A stretch of 64,000 bases of DNA from positions 1 through 64,000 of the forward strand of contig JALNYK010000015.1 of the NCBI GenBank assembly GCA_023229845.1, in the 5' to 3' direction. The DNA is from Gallionella sp. GTDB lineage: Bacteria; Pseudomonadota; Gammaproteobacteria; Burkholderiales; Gallionellaceae. Positions 34,251 to 43,093 of the stretch are shown here, piece by piece. The notes beneath the pieces are model-generated. The model was given only the letters and a program-made list of their open reading frames with translations. It was not told where the DNA came from and did not search any database. A program made the position numbers and the translations under genes. The first letter of the stretch is position 1; every line of letters starts with the position of its first letter.

Positions 34251-35993
34251 TCACGCATCGCCCCATACTTTGCGATACGCCGCGAGCAGGCGCTTGTGCA
34301 TGTCGCTGCCTTCCATGTTTGCGCCCAGTGTACCGAGACCGAAGAATTGCGTTTCGCGCTTCAACAATTGCTGCGCCAGTTTCAGGGTGTCCGCACCGTA
34401 CAGCAGTTGCAGATTGGCTTCGTAACCCGCGGTCGAATCCGACAGCTCCTGCAGCCGCACCAGATGCGCGATGCAGCGGTAGACGCGTGCACGCTGCTCG
34501 TTCAACTCCCCGAGCTGGGCTATCCAGTCGCAGCCTTCGAGTATCGCCTCTTCGTCGCCGACGGCGATTGCCAGCAGGGCCTTCAGTTCGCCGACGCGCA
34601 GGTCTGCCCAGATGCTGCCGGGATCGGCGGCGAGGCCGATCAGCGTGGTGACGGCGAGGTTGTCGGCAAGGTCCAGATCGAGCAGCGTGTCGAGCAAGTC
34701 GTCGCATTCGTCTTCGTCGAGTTCCGGCAGGCGCAGCAGCGAGGGGCGCACCAGGTTGCCCACGGTGTTGTTCTGCCATTGCAACTCCTCGACGGGGTAG
34801 ATCTCCGACATGCCGGGCACGAAAATGCGGCAGGCATACACGTCCAGATGGGTGAAGTCGGCGACATAGATGTCGTGGCCGCCGGCGTGGATCGCGTCGC
34901 AGCACCAGCGATAGTCCTCCTCGGTGGTCGTGCCGAAGTTCCAGTCGGCGAACTCGAAGTCGGGCGTGTCGCGCAGGAATTCCCAGCTGATGACGCCGCT
35001 GGAATCGACGAAGTGGATCTCCAGATTCTGCTCGTCGGCAATCTCCGCCATGTCGAATCCGGGCGCGGGGAAGTCCTTCAGGCCGTCGATGGCGCGGCCC
35101 TGCAGCAATTCGGTCAGCGCGCGTTCCAGCGCCACTTCGAATCTTGGATGCGCGCCGAAGCTGGCGAAGCAGCCCTGGTCGGCCGGGTGCAGCAGCGTGA
35201 CGTTCATCACCGGATACTTGCCGCCCAGCGAGGCATCCTTCACCAATATGCCGTAGCCCGCTTCGCGCAACCCCTTGATGCCCGCAGCGATGCGCGGGTA
35301 GCGCGCGATGACGTCCTCGGGCACATCGGGCAGACAGATGCCTTCGCGGATGATGCGGAACTTGATGTCGCGCTCGAAGATTTCGGCCAGCGCCTGGGTG
35401 CGCGCCTCCATCAGCGTGTTGCCCGCCGACATGCCGTTGCTGACATACAGGTTGCCGATCAGGTTGACCGGGAACAGCACGGCCTGGTCGTCGCGCAGGC
35501 GCTGGTAGGGGATCGCGCAGATGCCGCGCTCGGCGTTGCCGGAATTGAGGTCGATCAACTGGTTCGCCAATACGCCGCCCTGCGGGTTGTAGAACTTCTG
35601 CAACTCCGGTGTCAGCAGCCCGGCGGGCCACTTGTCGCCCTTTACCGCGAACCATTGTTCGTTCGGGTAATGCACAAAGTCGCGCCGGCTGATGTCCTCG
35701 CCCAGATAGAAATGCGTCCAGAAATAATTCGTGCTCAGCCGTTCGAAGAACTCGCCCAGCGCGCTGGCGCGCGCGGCCAGTTCCGAGCCGCCCTTGCCGT
35801 TGCTGAACAATCGCGGGCAATCGCGGTCGTTGACATGCACCGACCAGATGTTCTCGATCTCGTTCAGCCAGGAACGCTCCTCGACGTGGAAGCCGATGGC
35901 TTCGAGCTTGCTGTGCAGCGTGCGGATGGAGGATTCGAGGGAGGCGTCCTTGCTGGGGATGAATGTTTCGCTGTTCTTTACAGTGATGGTCAT
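34251..35993 (-). CDS. ycaO: YcaO, ribosomal protein S12 methylthiolation accessory factor type
   Basis: A 580-residue protein, close in length to E. coli YcaO (586), and matching it from the N-terminus (ETFIPSKDASLESSIRTL, ENIWSVHVNDRDCPRLFSNG, SALGEFFERLSTNYFW). The YcaO ATP-binding core (EFFERLSTNYF, DLNSGNAERGICAIP, EARTQALAEIFERD) is followed by the tetratricopeptide-like C-terminal part of this clade. YcaO domains activate amide backbones with ATP; E. coli YcaO affects beta-methylthiolation of S12 by RimO. Start set at 35993 by alignment; the longer frame adds a Pro-rich leader. Confidence 0.93.
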   Translation of the reverse strand: MTITVKNSETFIPSKDASLESSIRTLHSKLEAIGFHVEERSWLNEIENIWSVHVNDRDCPRLFSNGKGGSELAARASALGEFFERLSTNYFWTHFYLGEDISRRDFVHYPNEQWFAVKGDKWPAGLLTPELQKFYNPQGGVLANQLIDLNSGNAERGICAIPYQRLRDDQAVLFPVNLIGNLYVSNGMSAGNTLMEARTQALAEIFERDIKFRIIREGICLPDVPEDVIARYPRIAAGIKGLREAGYGILVKDASLGGKYPVMNVTLLHPADQGCFASFGAHPRFEVALERALTELLQGRAIDGLKDFPAPGFDMAEIADEQNLEIHFVDSSGVISWEFLRDTPDFEFADWNFGTTTEEDYRWCCDAIHAGGHDIYVADFTHLDVYACRIFVPGMSEIYPVEELQWQNNTVGNLVRPSLLRLPELDEDECDDLLDTLLDLDLADNLAVTTLIGLAADPGSIWADLRVGELKALLAIAVGDEEAILEGCDWIAQLGELNEQRARVYRCIAHLVRLQELSDSTAGYEANLQLLYGADTLKLAQQLLKRETQFFGLGTLGANMEGSDMHKRLLAAYRKVWGDA

Positions 35994-36105
35994 GTGGTGG
36001 GGTGAGGCAAGAGGGGGCAGAAGCTGCGGGGGCGGTATGGTAACAGACAAGGTCGCGCGCCTTGATTTCGCCCCATTCGCCCCTTACTTGATGAAATCAG
36101 GGTAA

Positions 36106-36127
36106 GCCGGGAACACGTTTTCCCGGC
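36106..36127 (-). terminator. Hairpin between a GGDEF gene and ycaO
   Basis: 8-base arms GCCGGGAA / TTCCCGGC with a CACGTT loop. No T-run follows on the minus strand, so the terminator role is uncertain. The gap 36051-36288 shows nothing else. Confidence 0.35.
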
Positions 36128-36288
36128 CCCTATACTCCACAGTACAAGCGATGCATCAGCTCAGGGCGGCCACGCTGTGGCACCACGATCTCCGCCGTGC
36201 AACGAGCCCCTCCATCGATCCGTTCCGGAAGCACATCAGACAGTACAACCAGTACCGATCCCCTGAGTTTCGATTTGAGCGGATATCG

Positions 36289-37461
36289 CTATGCCATCGC
36301 GCAATTCCGCCCATGCGCTTTCGCCCGGTACAGGGCCTGATCTGCGCGTATCAGCCAGTCGTCCGCCTCTTCGCCCTGTTCGAGCAGGGCAACGCCGAAC
36401 GAGGCGGTCACGGTGATCTCCTCTGGCTGGCGGACCACGGGGCTGCCGGCTAGGGCAATGCGTATGCGTTCGGCCAGTTGCAGCGCCGAATTCAGTTCGG
36501 TCATCGGCAGCATCAGCAAAAACTCTTCGCCGCCGTAACGGCCGAGCGCGTCTCCCTGCCGCAACAGCACCTCGACGCGGCGGCTGAAGGCCACGAGGAC
36601 GTCGTCGCCCACGGCATGGCCGTAGCGGTCGTTGATATGTTTGAAATGGTCGATGTCGAACAGCACGATGCTGCACATGTTGCCATGGCGCATGAACAAC
36701 TCGCGCTGCCGCTCGATCTGGTCCACCATGAAATGGCGGTTGTACAGCCCGGTGAGCTGGTCGTGGATGGCCATGACCCTGAGCTTCTGGTTGAGCTCGT
36801 CGAGTTTGGCGTTGCGCATCTCCAGTTGCTTTCGAATTCGCTGGTTCAGCACCAGTTGATGCACGCCGCCGGCGAACTGGCGGTAAGCGTCCCAGCCGAA
36901 CCGTAGCTCGACCAACAGCAGGAGGCTCAGGGCGACCGCGATCTTGATGTGGATCGCATCGCCCAGCCAGATGGAATAGAGGATGGGGACGAGCAGCGTG
37001 GCTATGCAGAAGCCCGCCAGGGTGCGGAACGAGGGGGCCATGCTGACCACGTTGGTCGCCGTGACCGCGGCCAGCACGGCGAGGATGGCTATGTCGTTGA
37101 ACGCGGAGGGATCGTCCGGGACGTGGAAGACCACCACCGCGAAACCCCAGCATAATCCCTGCAGGATGCGCAGGGCGACCTGCCAGTTGTGGTATGCGGC
37201 GATGCGCTCGGCAGGCGGCGTGTTCTTTTGATGCCACGAGCTCAGCGCGAAGGTGAGGGCATCGGGCAATGAGTTGACGATCATCCAGCCGATGGCGAGC
37301 GGCAAGCTTGCCGTGGTATACACGACCCAGAAAATGAACAGCGTTCCCAGCGGTGCAAGCATCGTCGCCTGGCGTGCGCGCGCGAACAAGGTCGTCACGC
37401 AATGCGCCTCGACCTCGGCCCGGTTCTCTGCGGTGATCTGATCGAACAATTCTTTGGACAT
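36289..37461 (-). CDS. Membrane diguanylate cyclase (GGDEF)
   Basis: A 390-residue protein with about six N-terminal membrane segments (residues 35-200), a linking coiled helix (LNQRIRKQLEMRNAKLDELN) and a GGDEF domain with active site RYGGEEFLLMLP, I-site RQGD five residues before it, and VLFDIDHFKHINDRYGHAVGD. All catalytic residues are present, so cyclic di-GMP synthesis with feedback control is expected. The membrane region resembles but is not clearly MASE2. Confidence 0.94.
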   Translation of the reverse strand: MSKELFDQITAENRAEVEAHCVTTLFARARQATMLAPLGTLFIFWVVYTTASLPLAIGWMIVNSLPDALTFALSSWHQKNTPPAERIAAYHNWQVALRILQGLCWGFAVVVFHVPDDPSAFNDIAILAVLAAVTATNVVSMAPSFRTLAGFCIATLLVPILYSIWLGDAIHIKIAVALSLLLLVELRFGWDAYRQFAGGVHQLVLNQRIRKQLEMRNAKLDELNQKLRVMAIHDQLTGLYNRHFMVDQIERQRELFMRHGNMCSIVLFDIDHFKHINDRYGHAVGDDVLVAFSRRVEVLLRQGDALGRYGGEEFLLMLPMTELNSALQLAERIRIALAGSPVVRQPEEITVTASFGVALLEQGEEADDWLIRADQALYRAKAHGRNCAMA

Positions 37462-37615
37462 CGGTTAATCCTGCAAGCGAAAGATATTGGGACCGGCCAC
37501 TCTTATCGGCGGTATCGGTCGAGTCGAATATCGGAACAAATGCGATCGTCTTGCCTTATTCCGGACCGCCTCCATGAGCTTCTGGATGTAATGTTAACTT
37601 GTAGTCCCCCGCATT

Positions 37616-38242
37616 TCAGCCGAGCCCCGGGAACAGGCCGCGCATGCCGTTGGCGAGGAACTCCACCGAGATCGCGGCGAGTATCAGCCCCATCATCCGG
37701 GTGAACACATTGATGCCGATCTTGCCCAGGCGCTGCGCGACCCAGGGCGCGGCCAGAAAGGTCAGCCAGACCGTGATGCCGAGCAGGACGATCACCACGC
37801 CCATCATCAGGTAATGTTGGAAACCGTCCGCCTTGTGCGCCTCCACGATCACCGCGCTGATCGCGCCGGGGCCCGCCAGCAACGGCGTGGACAAGGGCAC
37901 GATCGCGTTCGCCGAAACCGTCTCGCCGTCGTCGTCCTTGCCGGAATCGGCGGCGTAGAAATTGCCCAGCATCATCTTGATCGCGATCAGCAACAGCAGG
38001 ATGCCGCCCCCGACGAGGAAGGAATGGATGCTGATGCCGAAGAACGCCAGCAACGGCTGCCCGATCAGCAGGGCCGTCAGCAGGATGGCGCACACCGTCA
38101 GCGACGCGAGCCGACCGACACGGGCGCGCCTGGCTGCCGTCATCCCGGCGGTGAACAGGACGATGAGGGGAATGATTCCGAACGGATCGATGATCGCGAA
38201 CAGGCTGATGAAGATCTTGGTGTATTCGGTGAAGTCCAGCAT
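37616..38242 (-). CDS. MarC/UPF0056 family integral membrane protein
   Basis: A 208-residue protein with six membrane segments and the MarC signature (FISLFAIIDPFGIIPLIVLF, AIVPLSTPLLAGPGAISAVI, TRMMGLILAAISVEFLANGM). Often annotated as an amino-acid (NAAT) transporter; the physiological substrate of most members is unknown. Start chosen at 38242 (MLDFTEYTKIF), since upstream codons have no membrane or family features. Confidence 0.92.
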   Translation of the reverse strand: MLDFTEYTKIFISLFAIIDPFGIIPLIVLFTAGMTAARRARVGRLASLTVCAILLTALLIGQPLLAFFGISIHSFLVGGGILLLLIAIKMMLGNFYAADSGKDDDGETVSANAIVPLSTPLLAGPGAISAVIVEAHKADGFQHYLMMGVVIVLLGITVWLTFLAAPWVAQRLGKIGINVFTRMMGLILAAISVEFLANGMRGLFPGLG

Positions 38243-38446
38243 GGCGCTCGGGCGGAAAAACGATGCGGCAAGGTACACCGTTAGAGGGTGCGAGGCAATC
38301 CTGCAGCGCCGGGGTGCATGAGCCAGCGGGAGCTCGCGATGCCGCCTTAGCGGTTTACCCCATATTCGCGCAACCATCGCCGCCTGTATCATCCCACTGC
38401 AGTCTGGATTGGCGGCATCAGAAACCCGACACCAAGGAGAGACATC

Positions 38447-39034
38447 GTGAAGACCGGCTCATACCAAATGCACATCCTCAGCGCAGTGATTTTCGGAATT
38501 TTGCTTTCCTGCTTTAGCGGCATGGCTGCTGCCGTGACGGTGGACGAGAAGCGGGCGGATATACGGAAGATGCGCAGCGAAACGCTGGATAAGTTGTACA
38601 GGGTGCATCCGCTGGCCAAGGGTGCGATCAAGGATGCGGTCGGCTATGCCGTGTTCAGCAACATCGGCATCAACGTGATCTTCCTTTCGGTCGCAGGCGG
38701 CTCCGGGATTGCCCATGACAACCGCACAGGCAAGGACACCTACATGAACATGGTCTCGGGCGGTGTGGGATTCGGGCTGGGGGTAAAGGATTTTCGCGGT
38801 GTGTTCCTGTTTGCGACCGACAAGGCGTTCAGGCAATTCGTCGAGAGCGGATGGGATGCCGATGTGCAGGCGGACGCCGCTGCCAAGGCCGGCACCAAGG
38901 GCGGGGCCTTCGCGGGCGCCATCACCGTAGCGCCCGGCGTGGAACTGTATCAGCTCACCGAAACCGGGCTGGCGCTGCAGGCCACGATACAGGGCACCAA
39001 GTATTTCAAGGACAAGGAACTGAACGCCGAATGA
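38447..39034 (+). CDS. SYLF/YSC84 lipid-binding domain protein, secreted
   Basis: A 195-residue protein with a signal peptide (MHILSAVIFGILLSCFSGMA, cut near AAA) and a SYLF domain (KLYRVHPLAKGAIKDAVGYA, VFSNIGINVIFLSVAGGSGI, GVGFGLGVKDFRGVFLFAT). SYLF domains bind phosphoinositides in eukaryotes; bacterial versions are periplasmic with unknown ligand. GTG start with a good AAGGAGAG site. Confidence 0.9.
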   Translation: MKTGSYQMHILSAVIFGILLSCFSGMAAAVTVDEKRADIRKMRSETLDKLYRVHPLAKGAIKDAVGYAVFSNIGINVIFLSVAGGSGIAHDNRTGKDTYMNMVSGGVGFGLGVKDFRGVFLFATDKAFRQFVESGWDADVQADAAAKAGTKGGAFAGAITVAPGVELYQLTETGLALQATIQGTKYFKDKELNAE

Positions 39035-39113
39035 TGCTGCGTCATCGGCAAAGGCCAGCCTCGATCTCCTGCAAACATATCGAGCCAGGCTCATTCGGTT
39101 CCATTGGCTGCGG

Positions 39114-39890
39114 TCAATCCTGCCGTGCGGCGCTGAATGTTATTGCGAACTTCCACTGCGTCAGCGGGGATGTCCGGTAGATGGCCCTCTTCGTTACGCT
39201 ATCGAACTCGTAGGTCGTTACTCCCGCGGCATTCGACAGCATCTCGTTCACAGCCTTCCTGAGCGTCTCACTTCCCAGTTTGCGGGGATCAACAAAGCGG
39301 CGGTCAGTCTGCTTATGCAGGGTGCTATGTCCATCCGGGGCCAGGGAGAAGAAAGCCGCATCCGGCCGCAGCGCCAGCGCGGAGCCGACCTGGTCGGAGA
39401 GTTTGTCGAGGAAAAGCGATGCGCCGATCGCGCCTATCACCTTGCCGCCCCGCTTCATCGGAACCGCGATCACCGCCGAGCGCTGTCCGGTGCTTTTGCT
39501 GACGACCAGCGCACTCATGATCTCCTGTCCCGACATGAGCGCCGGGAAATAGCTCCGGTTGCTCAGCTTCACATTCATCAGTCCTTTGTCGACGGTGTAA
39601 TACGTTCCGTCTGGGCGGACGAACCAGACGACAAGGCCGCCGTCCGATTTTTGATACCCACCCAGCAGCGGCCCTATCTTCTTCCAGCTGCCCGATCTCG
39701 CCTCGGCGGTGGAGGCAAGGATTTCGAGGCTCTGCCGAACGCCGCTCATGCGCAGGTCGGTGTATGAGACGAAGGCGGAGAGCAGGCTCTGCTCGTCTGC
39801 CTCGGCGGAGGGCTGCGCGAGGCAGAGTCCGGGAATGACGATCATGAGCAACGCGGCGGCTTTCAGAAAACATTGCTTGAACATCGGCAT
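39114..39890 (-). CDS. Secreted Cache/PDC sensor-like protein
   Basis: A 258-residue protein with a signal peptide (FLKAAALLMIVIPGLCLA-Q) and an extracytoplasmic Cache-like domain: YTVDKGLMNVKLSNRSYFPA is the dCache 'YFPA' region, followed by KSTGQRSAVIAVPMKRGGKV and VIGAIGASLFLDKLSDQVG. Usually this domain is the sensor of a chemoreceptor or kinase; here no transmembrane anchor or output domain follows, so it acts as a free periplasmic ligand-binding protein or has lost its effector. A palindromic element lies upstream. Confidence 0.8.
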   Translation of the reverse strand: MPMFKQCFLKAAALLMIVIPGLCLAQPSAEADEQSLLSAFVSYTDLRMSGVRQSLEILASTAEARSGSWKKIGPLLGGYQKSDGGLVVWFVRPDGTYYTVDKGLMNVKLSNRSYFPALMSGQEIMSALVVSKSTGQRSAVIAVPMKRGGKVIGAIGASLFLDKLSDQVGSALALRPDAAFFSLAPDGHSTLHKQTDRRFVDPRKLGSETLRKAVNEMLSNAAGVTTYEFDSVTKRAIYRTSPLTQWKFAITFSAARQD

Positions 39891-39923
39891 CTCCTTTATC
39901 GAAGTGAATGCGGCTTGTTCCCT

Positions 39924-40082
39924 TTAACGTGAAACTCGCGTAGCGATTCGTTCGCCTGGCTGCGCCCCCCTCGCTGCGCTCTCCCCGCTTGCGGAGAGGA
40001 GAGCGCAGCGAGGAGCCGAGGTGAGGGGAACGGGCGTGGCAAGTTTCATAATTATGGGCGGCACACTTGCCATGCCCGTTAA
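39924..40082. repeat. GGGCATGGCAA palindromic element, copy 3
   Basis: The longest copy, in inverse orientation: TTAACGTGAAACTCGCGTAG at the left, the stem region CTCCCCGCTTGCGGAGAGG with an extra CTCGCTGCGCTCTCC / GGAGAGCGCAGCGAG stem, and the arms AACGGGCGTGGCAAG / CTTGCCATGCCCGTT at the right. It occupies most of the gap 39891-40153. Confidence 0.85.
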
Positions 40083-40153
40083 CTTCGCCCATGGTACGCG
40101 CGAAAACGGATCGATTGCGATACCTTCGATGCTCTATTTCGCGCCTGGAAGAA

Positions 40154-41041
40154 TTATTGCGATGCCCCATGATCTTTAAACACATCCGCAACAAAATCCA
40201 TCACCGCACGCATACGCGCGACATGCCGCAGGTCGCCATGCACCACCAGCCATATCGTCCTCGACGGCGCTTCGTGTTGCGGCAACAGTCGCACACAACC
40301 GGGCTGTGCCATCAGCAGATGCGGCATCACGCCGATGCCCACGCCGGCCGCAAGTGCCGACAGGCGCGTCAGCGTATTGTCGCTACGAAATAAACAACGT
40401 CCGCGCCCCATCAGCCCTTCGAGCCAGACGTTCTCCTCCTGCTCCCTGAGTCCGTCGCCGTAGGCGATGAAGGCATGCTGCGGCAGCGCATCGAGCGATC
40501 CGGGGGCGCCATGCTGCACCACATAATCCGCGGAGGCATACAGGCCGAAGCCCATCGCGCACAGACGGCGCGACACCAGGTCGGCCGTGGTGGGACGGAA
40601 CAGCCGCAGCGCGATGTCCGCCTGCCCGCGCTTCAGATCGGCGCTGGCGGCCGATGGCTCCAGCGAAACATCGAGCAAAGGATAGCGCCGGTACAGGTCG
40701 GGCAGCCTCGGTGCGAGCACACAAACGCCCAGCCCTTCCGGTGCCGCGATTCTGACCGTGCCCGCAATGGTGCTGTCGTCCGACTGGCTGGCCCTTATCG
40801 CATCCGCCGCGCCCTCTTCCATCAACTCGGCGGCAGCGAGCAGGCGCTGTCCGTCCACGGTCAGCGTCAGGCCGCCGCTGTGGCGCTGAAACAGGCGCAG
40901 ACCCAGTTGCGTTTCCAGCGCATCAATGCGCCGCCCCACCGTGGGCTGATTGCTGTCGAGCGCGCGGCTTGCCGCAGAAAGGCTCAGCGTGCGCGCCGCA
41001 GCGAGGAAATAGCGGACATTGTCCCAGTTCAAGTTATTCAT
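40154..41041 (-). CDS. LysR-family transcriptional regulator
   Basis: A 295-residue regulator with an N-terminal winged helix (NVRYFLAAARTLSLSAASRA, LDSNQPTVGRRIDALETQLG) and the type 2 periplasmic-binding-like effector domain (AGTVRIAAPEGLGVCVLAPRL). It is divergent from the DUF4395 gene, with a 91-base gap holding AT-rich GATACA repeats suited to a LysR box. The effector is unknown. Confidence 0.95.
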   Translation of the reverse strand: MNNLNWDNVRYFLAAARTLSLSAASRALDSNQPTVGRRIDALETQLGLRLFQRHSGGLTLTVDGQRLLAAAELMEEGAADAIRASQSDDSTIAGTVRIAAPEGLGVCVLAPRLPDLYRRYPLLDVSLEPSAASADLKRGQADIALRLFRPTTADLVSRRLCAMGFGLYASADYVVQHGAPGSLDALPQHAFIAYGDGLREQEENVWLEGLMGRGRCLFRSDNTLTRLSALAAGVGIGVMPHLLMAQPGCVRLLPQHEAPSRTIWLVVHGDLRHVARMRAVMDFVADVFKDHGASQ

Positions 41042-41132
41042 TTATGCATACAGGCGATACACATTTCGCCGAAGACGATACATTGATGACTAGCTTAGCA
41101 TGAGGCCATTATTCAACCCGCCGGGAGAAATC

Positions 41133-41615
41133 ATGCAAGTTCCGACCACCGTAGACCATGCCGCCATCAAGACCGGCCAGCTGCTTTCCATCGCGCTCCT
41201 GCTTGCCGCATTCATCCTGGGGCGCTGGGAACTGGTCGCGCTCCTCGCGGCGATATTCCTGATCACCGCCGTGCTTCACCCGCTGGGCCCGTTCGTCCTG
41301 GTGTATCGCTTGCTGCTCAAACCTCTGGGTATCGTCAAGCCGGACCTGCGCGCGGACCACCTTCAGCCGCACCTGTTCGGCCAGGCCGTGGGCGCGGCCA
41401 GCGCCGCCATCGCGGCATCGGCGCTCTATGCCGGTTATGGCTATGCGGGCTGGGGGCTGGTCTGGATACTGATCGCGCTCACGGCGATCTCTTACAAGGG
41501 CTGGTGCATAGGATGTTTTCTCTACTACCAGCTCAACCGACTGGGACTGCGCGGATTCTTTTCCCGCGAACCTGCGGACAAGAAAGCCGTGCTGGGTGCA
41601 CGGCCGAGAAAGTGA
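41133..41615 (+). CDS. DUF4395 family membrane protein
   Basis: A 160-residue membrane protein with about four hydrophobic helices, matching DUF4395 (AAIFLITAVLHPLGPFVLVY, HLFGQAVGAASAAIAASALY, GWCIGCFLYYQL). The family sometimes accompanies thioredoxin-like or sulfur-trafficking genes; none is adjacent here. Start at 41133 with GGGAGA upstream. It is likely the target of the divergent LysR regulator. Confidence 0.85.
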   Translation: MQVPTTVDHAAIKTGQLLSIALLLAAFILGRWELVALLAAIFLITAVLHPLGPFVLVYRLLLKPLGIVKPDLRADHLQPHLFGQAVGAASAAIAASALYAGYGYAGWGLVWILIALTAISYKGWCIGCFLYYQLNRLGLRGFFSREPADKKAVLGARPRK

Positions 41616-41632
41616 TCGATGGCGACATCTCA

Positions 41633-42706
41633 CTAACGCTTCTCTTTCAACACGGAACGCACCATCTTCCCGAACGCCCTGTCCTTCTGGCGCTTGTCCA
41701 CATACGACATCTCGTTGAAGTCGGACTCGGCCTTGAGCTTCAGGTAACTCTGGTAATGCTCAGGGTTCAGCTCGCCGTTTGCTATGGCTTTGCGGATCGC
41801 GCAGCCCGGCTCGTTGACGTGGCTGCAATCGGCGAAACGGCATTGTGAGGCGAACATCTTGATGTCGGCGAAGCTGTCGTCCGGCCCTTCGCCCGCACTC
41901 AAGATGCCCAGCTCGCGCATCCCCGGCATGTCGATCAGCAGGCCGCCGTTATCGAGCGTGACCAGGTGACGGCGCGTGGTCGTGTGCCTGCCCTCGCCGG
42001 TGCCGCTGACGGCGCCGGTCTCCAGCGCATCCTTGCCGAGAAGCTGGTTGATCAGCGTCGTCTTGCCGACACCCGAAGAACCGAGCAGGCAATAGGTTTT
42101 ACCCGGCAACATCAGTGCCTTCAACTCATCCACGCCCTCGCCCGTCATGCTGCTGAGCGCGACGATCCGGGCCGTGATGCCCGCCGCGCGGATGCTCGCG
42201 AGCATGTGTTCCAGCTCATCCGCGCTGACCAGATCCGTTTTGGTCAACAGCAGCACCGGCTCGATATGCCCCTCGTTGACCATCACCAGGTAGCGCTCCA
42301 GCCGACGCACGTTGAAATCGAAATGGCACGACTGCACGATGAACGCCACATCGATGTTCGTCGCGATCATCTGGAAATCGATGTTCTTGCCGGGAGACTT
42401 GCGCCGCAGGAAAGACCTTCTGGGCACGACATCGTGGATGCTCGCATGCGATGCCGCATCGTGATACTCCGCACACACCCAATCGCCCACGCAGGGCATA
42501 TCCACGGAGGATGCGGCGGTGTGCAGGAACTTGCCCGTCAGTTCGGCAGGCACTTCGCCCAGTTCGTTGCGGACGACATAGCGCCCGCGGTCCACGGCAG
42601 TCACACGTGCCAGGCGTTGGCCTGGTTCACACCTTGCCTGCTCCGCAAGCACGCGATCTAGGCCGAGTTCGGTCAACTCCATGGTGCGCCTGTCCCGTTG
42701 ATTCAT
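41633..42706 (-). CDS. rsgA: Ribosome small-subunit biogenesis GTPase RsgA
   Basis: A 357-residue circularly permuted GTPase that checks 30S maturation. N-terminal OB domain, then G4 LLTKTDLV, G1 GSSGVGKTTLINQL and G3 DMPGMRELG in permuted order, and a C-terminal zinc domain with CRFADCSHVNEPGCAI (Cys-Cys-His-Cys). All motifs are intact. Convergent with the DUF4395 gene; palindromic element E lies upstream. Confidence 0.96.
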   Translation of the reverse strand: MNQRDRRTMELTELGLDRVLAEQARCEPGQRLARVTAVDRGRYVVRNELGEVPAELTGKFLHTAASSVDMPCVGDWVCAEYHDAASHASIHDVVPRRSFLRRKSPGKNIDFQMIATNIDVAFIVQSCHFDFNVRRLERYLVMVNEGHIEPVLLLTKTDLVSADELEHMLASIRAAGITARIVALSSMTGEGVDELKALMLPGKTYCLLGSSGVGKTTLINQLLGKDALETGAVSGTGEGRHTTTRRHLVTLDNGGLLIDMPGMRELGILSAGEGPDDSFADIKMFASQCRFADCSHVNEPGCAIRKAIANGELNPEHYQSYLKLKAESDFNEMSYVDKRQKDRAFGKMVRSVLKEKR

Positions 42707-42732
42707 AAATTAACCCAGATAATCCATTGAAC

Positions 42733-42860
42733 CGTCATTCCGGCGAAGGCCGGAATCCAGTTGATAAACAAACTCCCACGTAAGTGGGACAACACCTCGG
42801 GTTTTGTCTGCTTCGCAGAATATTTTTTATCGCTGGATTCCGGCCTTCGCCGGAATGACG
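42733..42860. repeat. Nested inverted-repeat element, copy E
   Basis: Termini CGTCATTCCGGCGAAGGCC.. and complement at 42833-42860; inner pair CCCACGTAAGTGGGACAA / TTTTGTCTGCTTCGCAGA. It lies between rsgA and the 24-codon gene. Confidence 0.9.
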
Positions 42861-42883
42861 GCTTTTTTCTAATGGACCATCTG

Positions 42884-42911
42884 GAATAAAACATCGCCCT
42901 TGCGGGCGATG
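42884..42911 (-). terminator. Intrinsic terminator of the 24-codon gene
   Basis: Arms CATCGCCC / GGGCGATG around a four-base loop, followed on the minus strand by TTTTATT. It lies about 37 bases beyond the stop of the small Lys-rich peptide gene and ends its transcript. Confidence 0.75.
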
Positions 42912-42947
42912 TGTGAAGCTAATGCAATGCCGGCCCCAAGCTCCCGA

Positions 42948-43022
42948 TCATTTTCCTGCCGGTACCGGCTTGGGTTGCGGTTTCTTGCCCTTTGATTCTT
43001 TTTTCTTGTCCTTGCTGCCCAT
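42948..43022 (-). CDS. 24-residue Lys/Pro-rich peptide
   Basis: A short frame MGSKDKKKESKGKKP.. with nine Lys and a Pro-rich end. It has a strong ribosome-binding site (CCAGGAGAG, seven-base spacing) and its own terminator, so it forms a complete small transcription unit downstream of the SRPBCC gene. The role is unknown; a nucleic-acid or ribosome-binding basic peptide is one guess. Confidence 0.55.
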   Translation of the reverse strand: MGSKDKKKESKGKKPQPKPVPAGK

Positions 43023-43093
43023 GATGATCTCTCCTGGTTATTGACGACTTTGATTCACTGCAAACGATTCTACTCCACTAACCTTGATTCGCT

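Noticed and set aside
34296..36005. A 569-codon plus-strand frame opposite ycaO
   Set aside because: Antisense to a fully matching YcaO protein, with repetitive low-complexity translation and no start signals.
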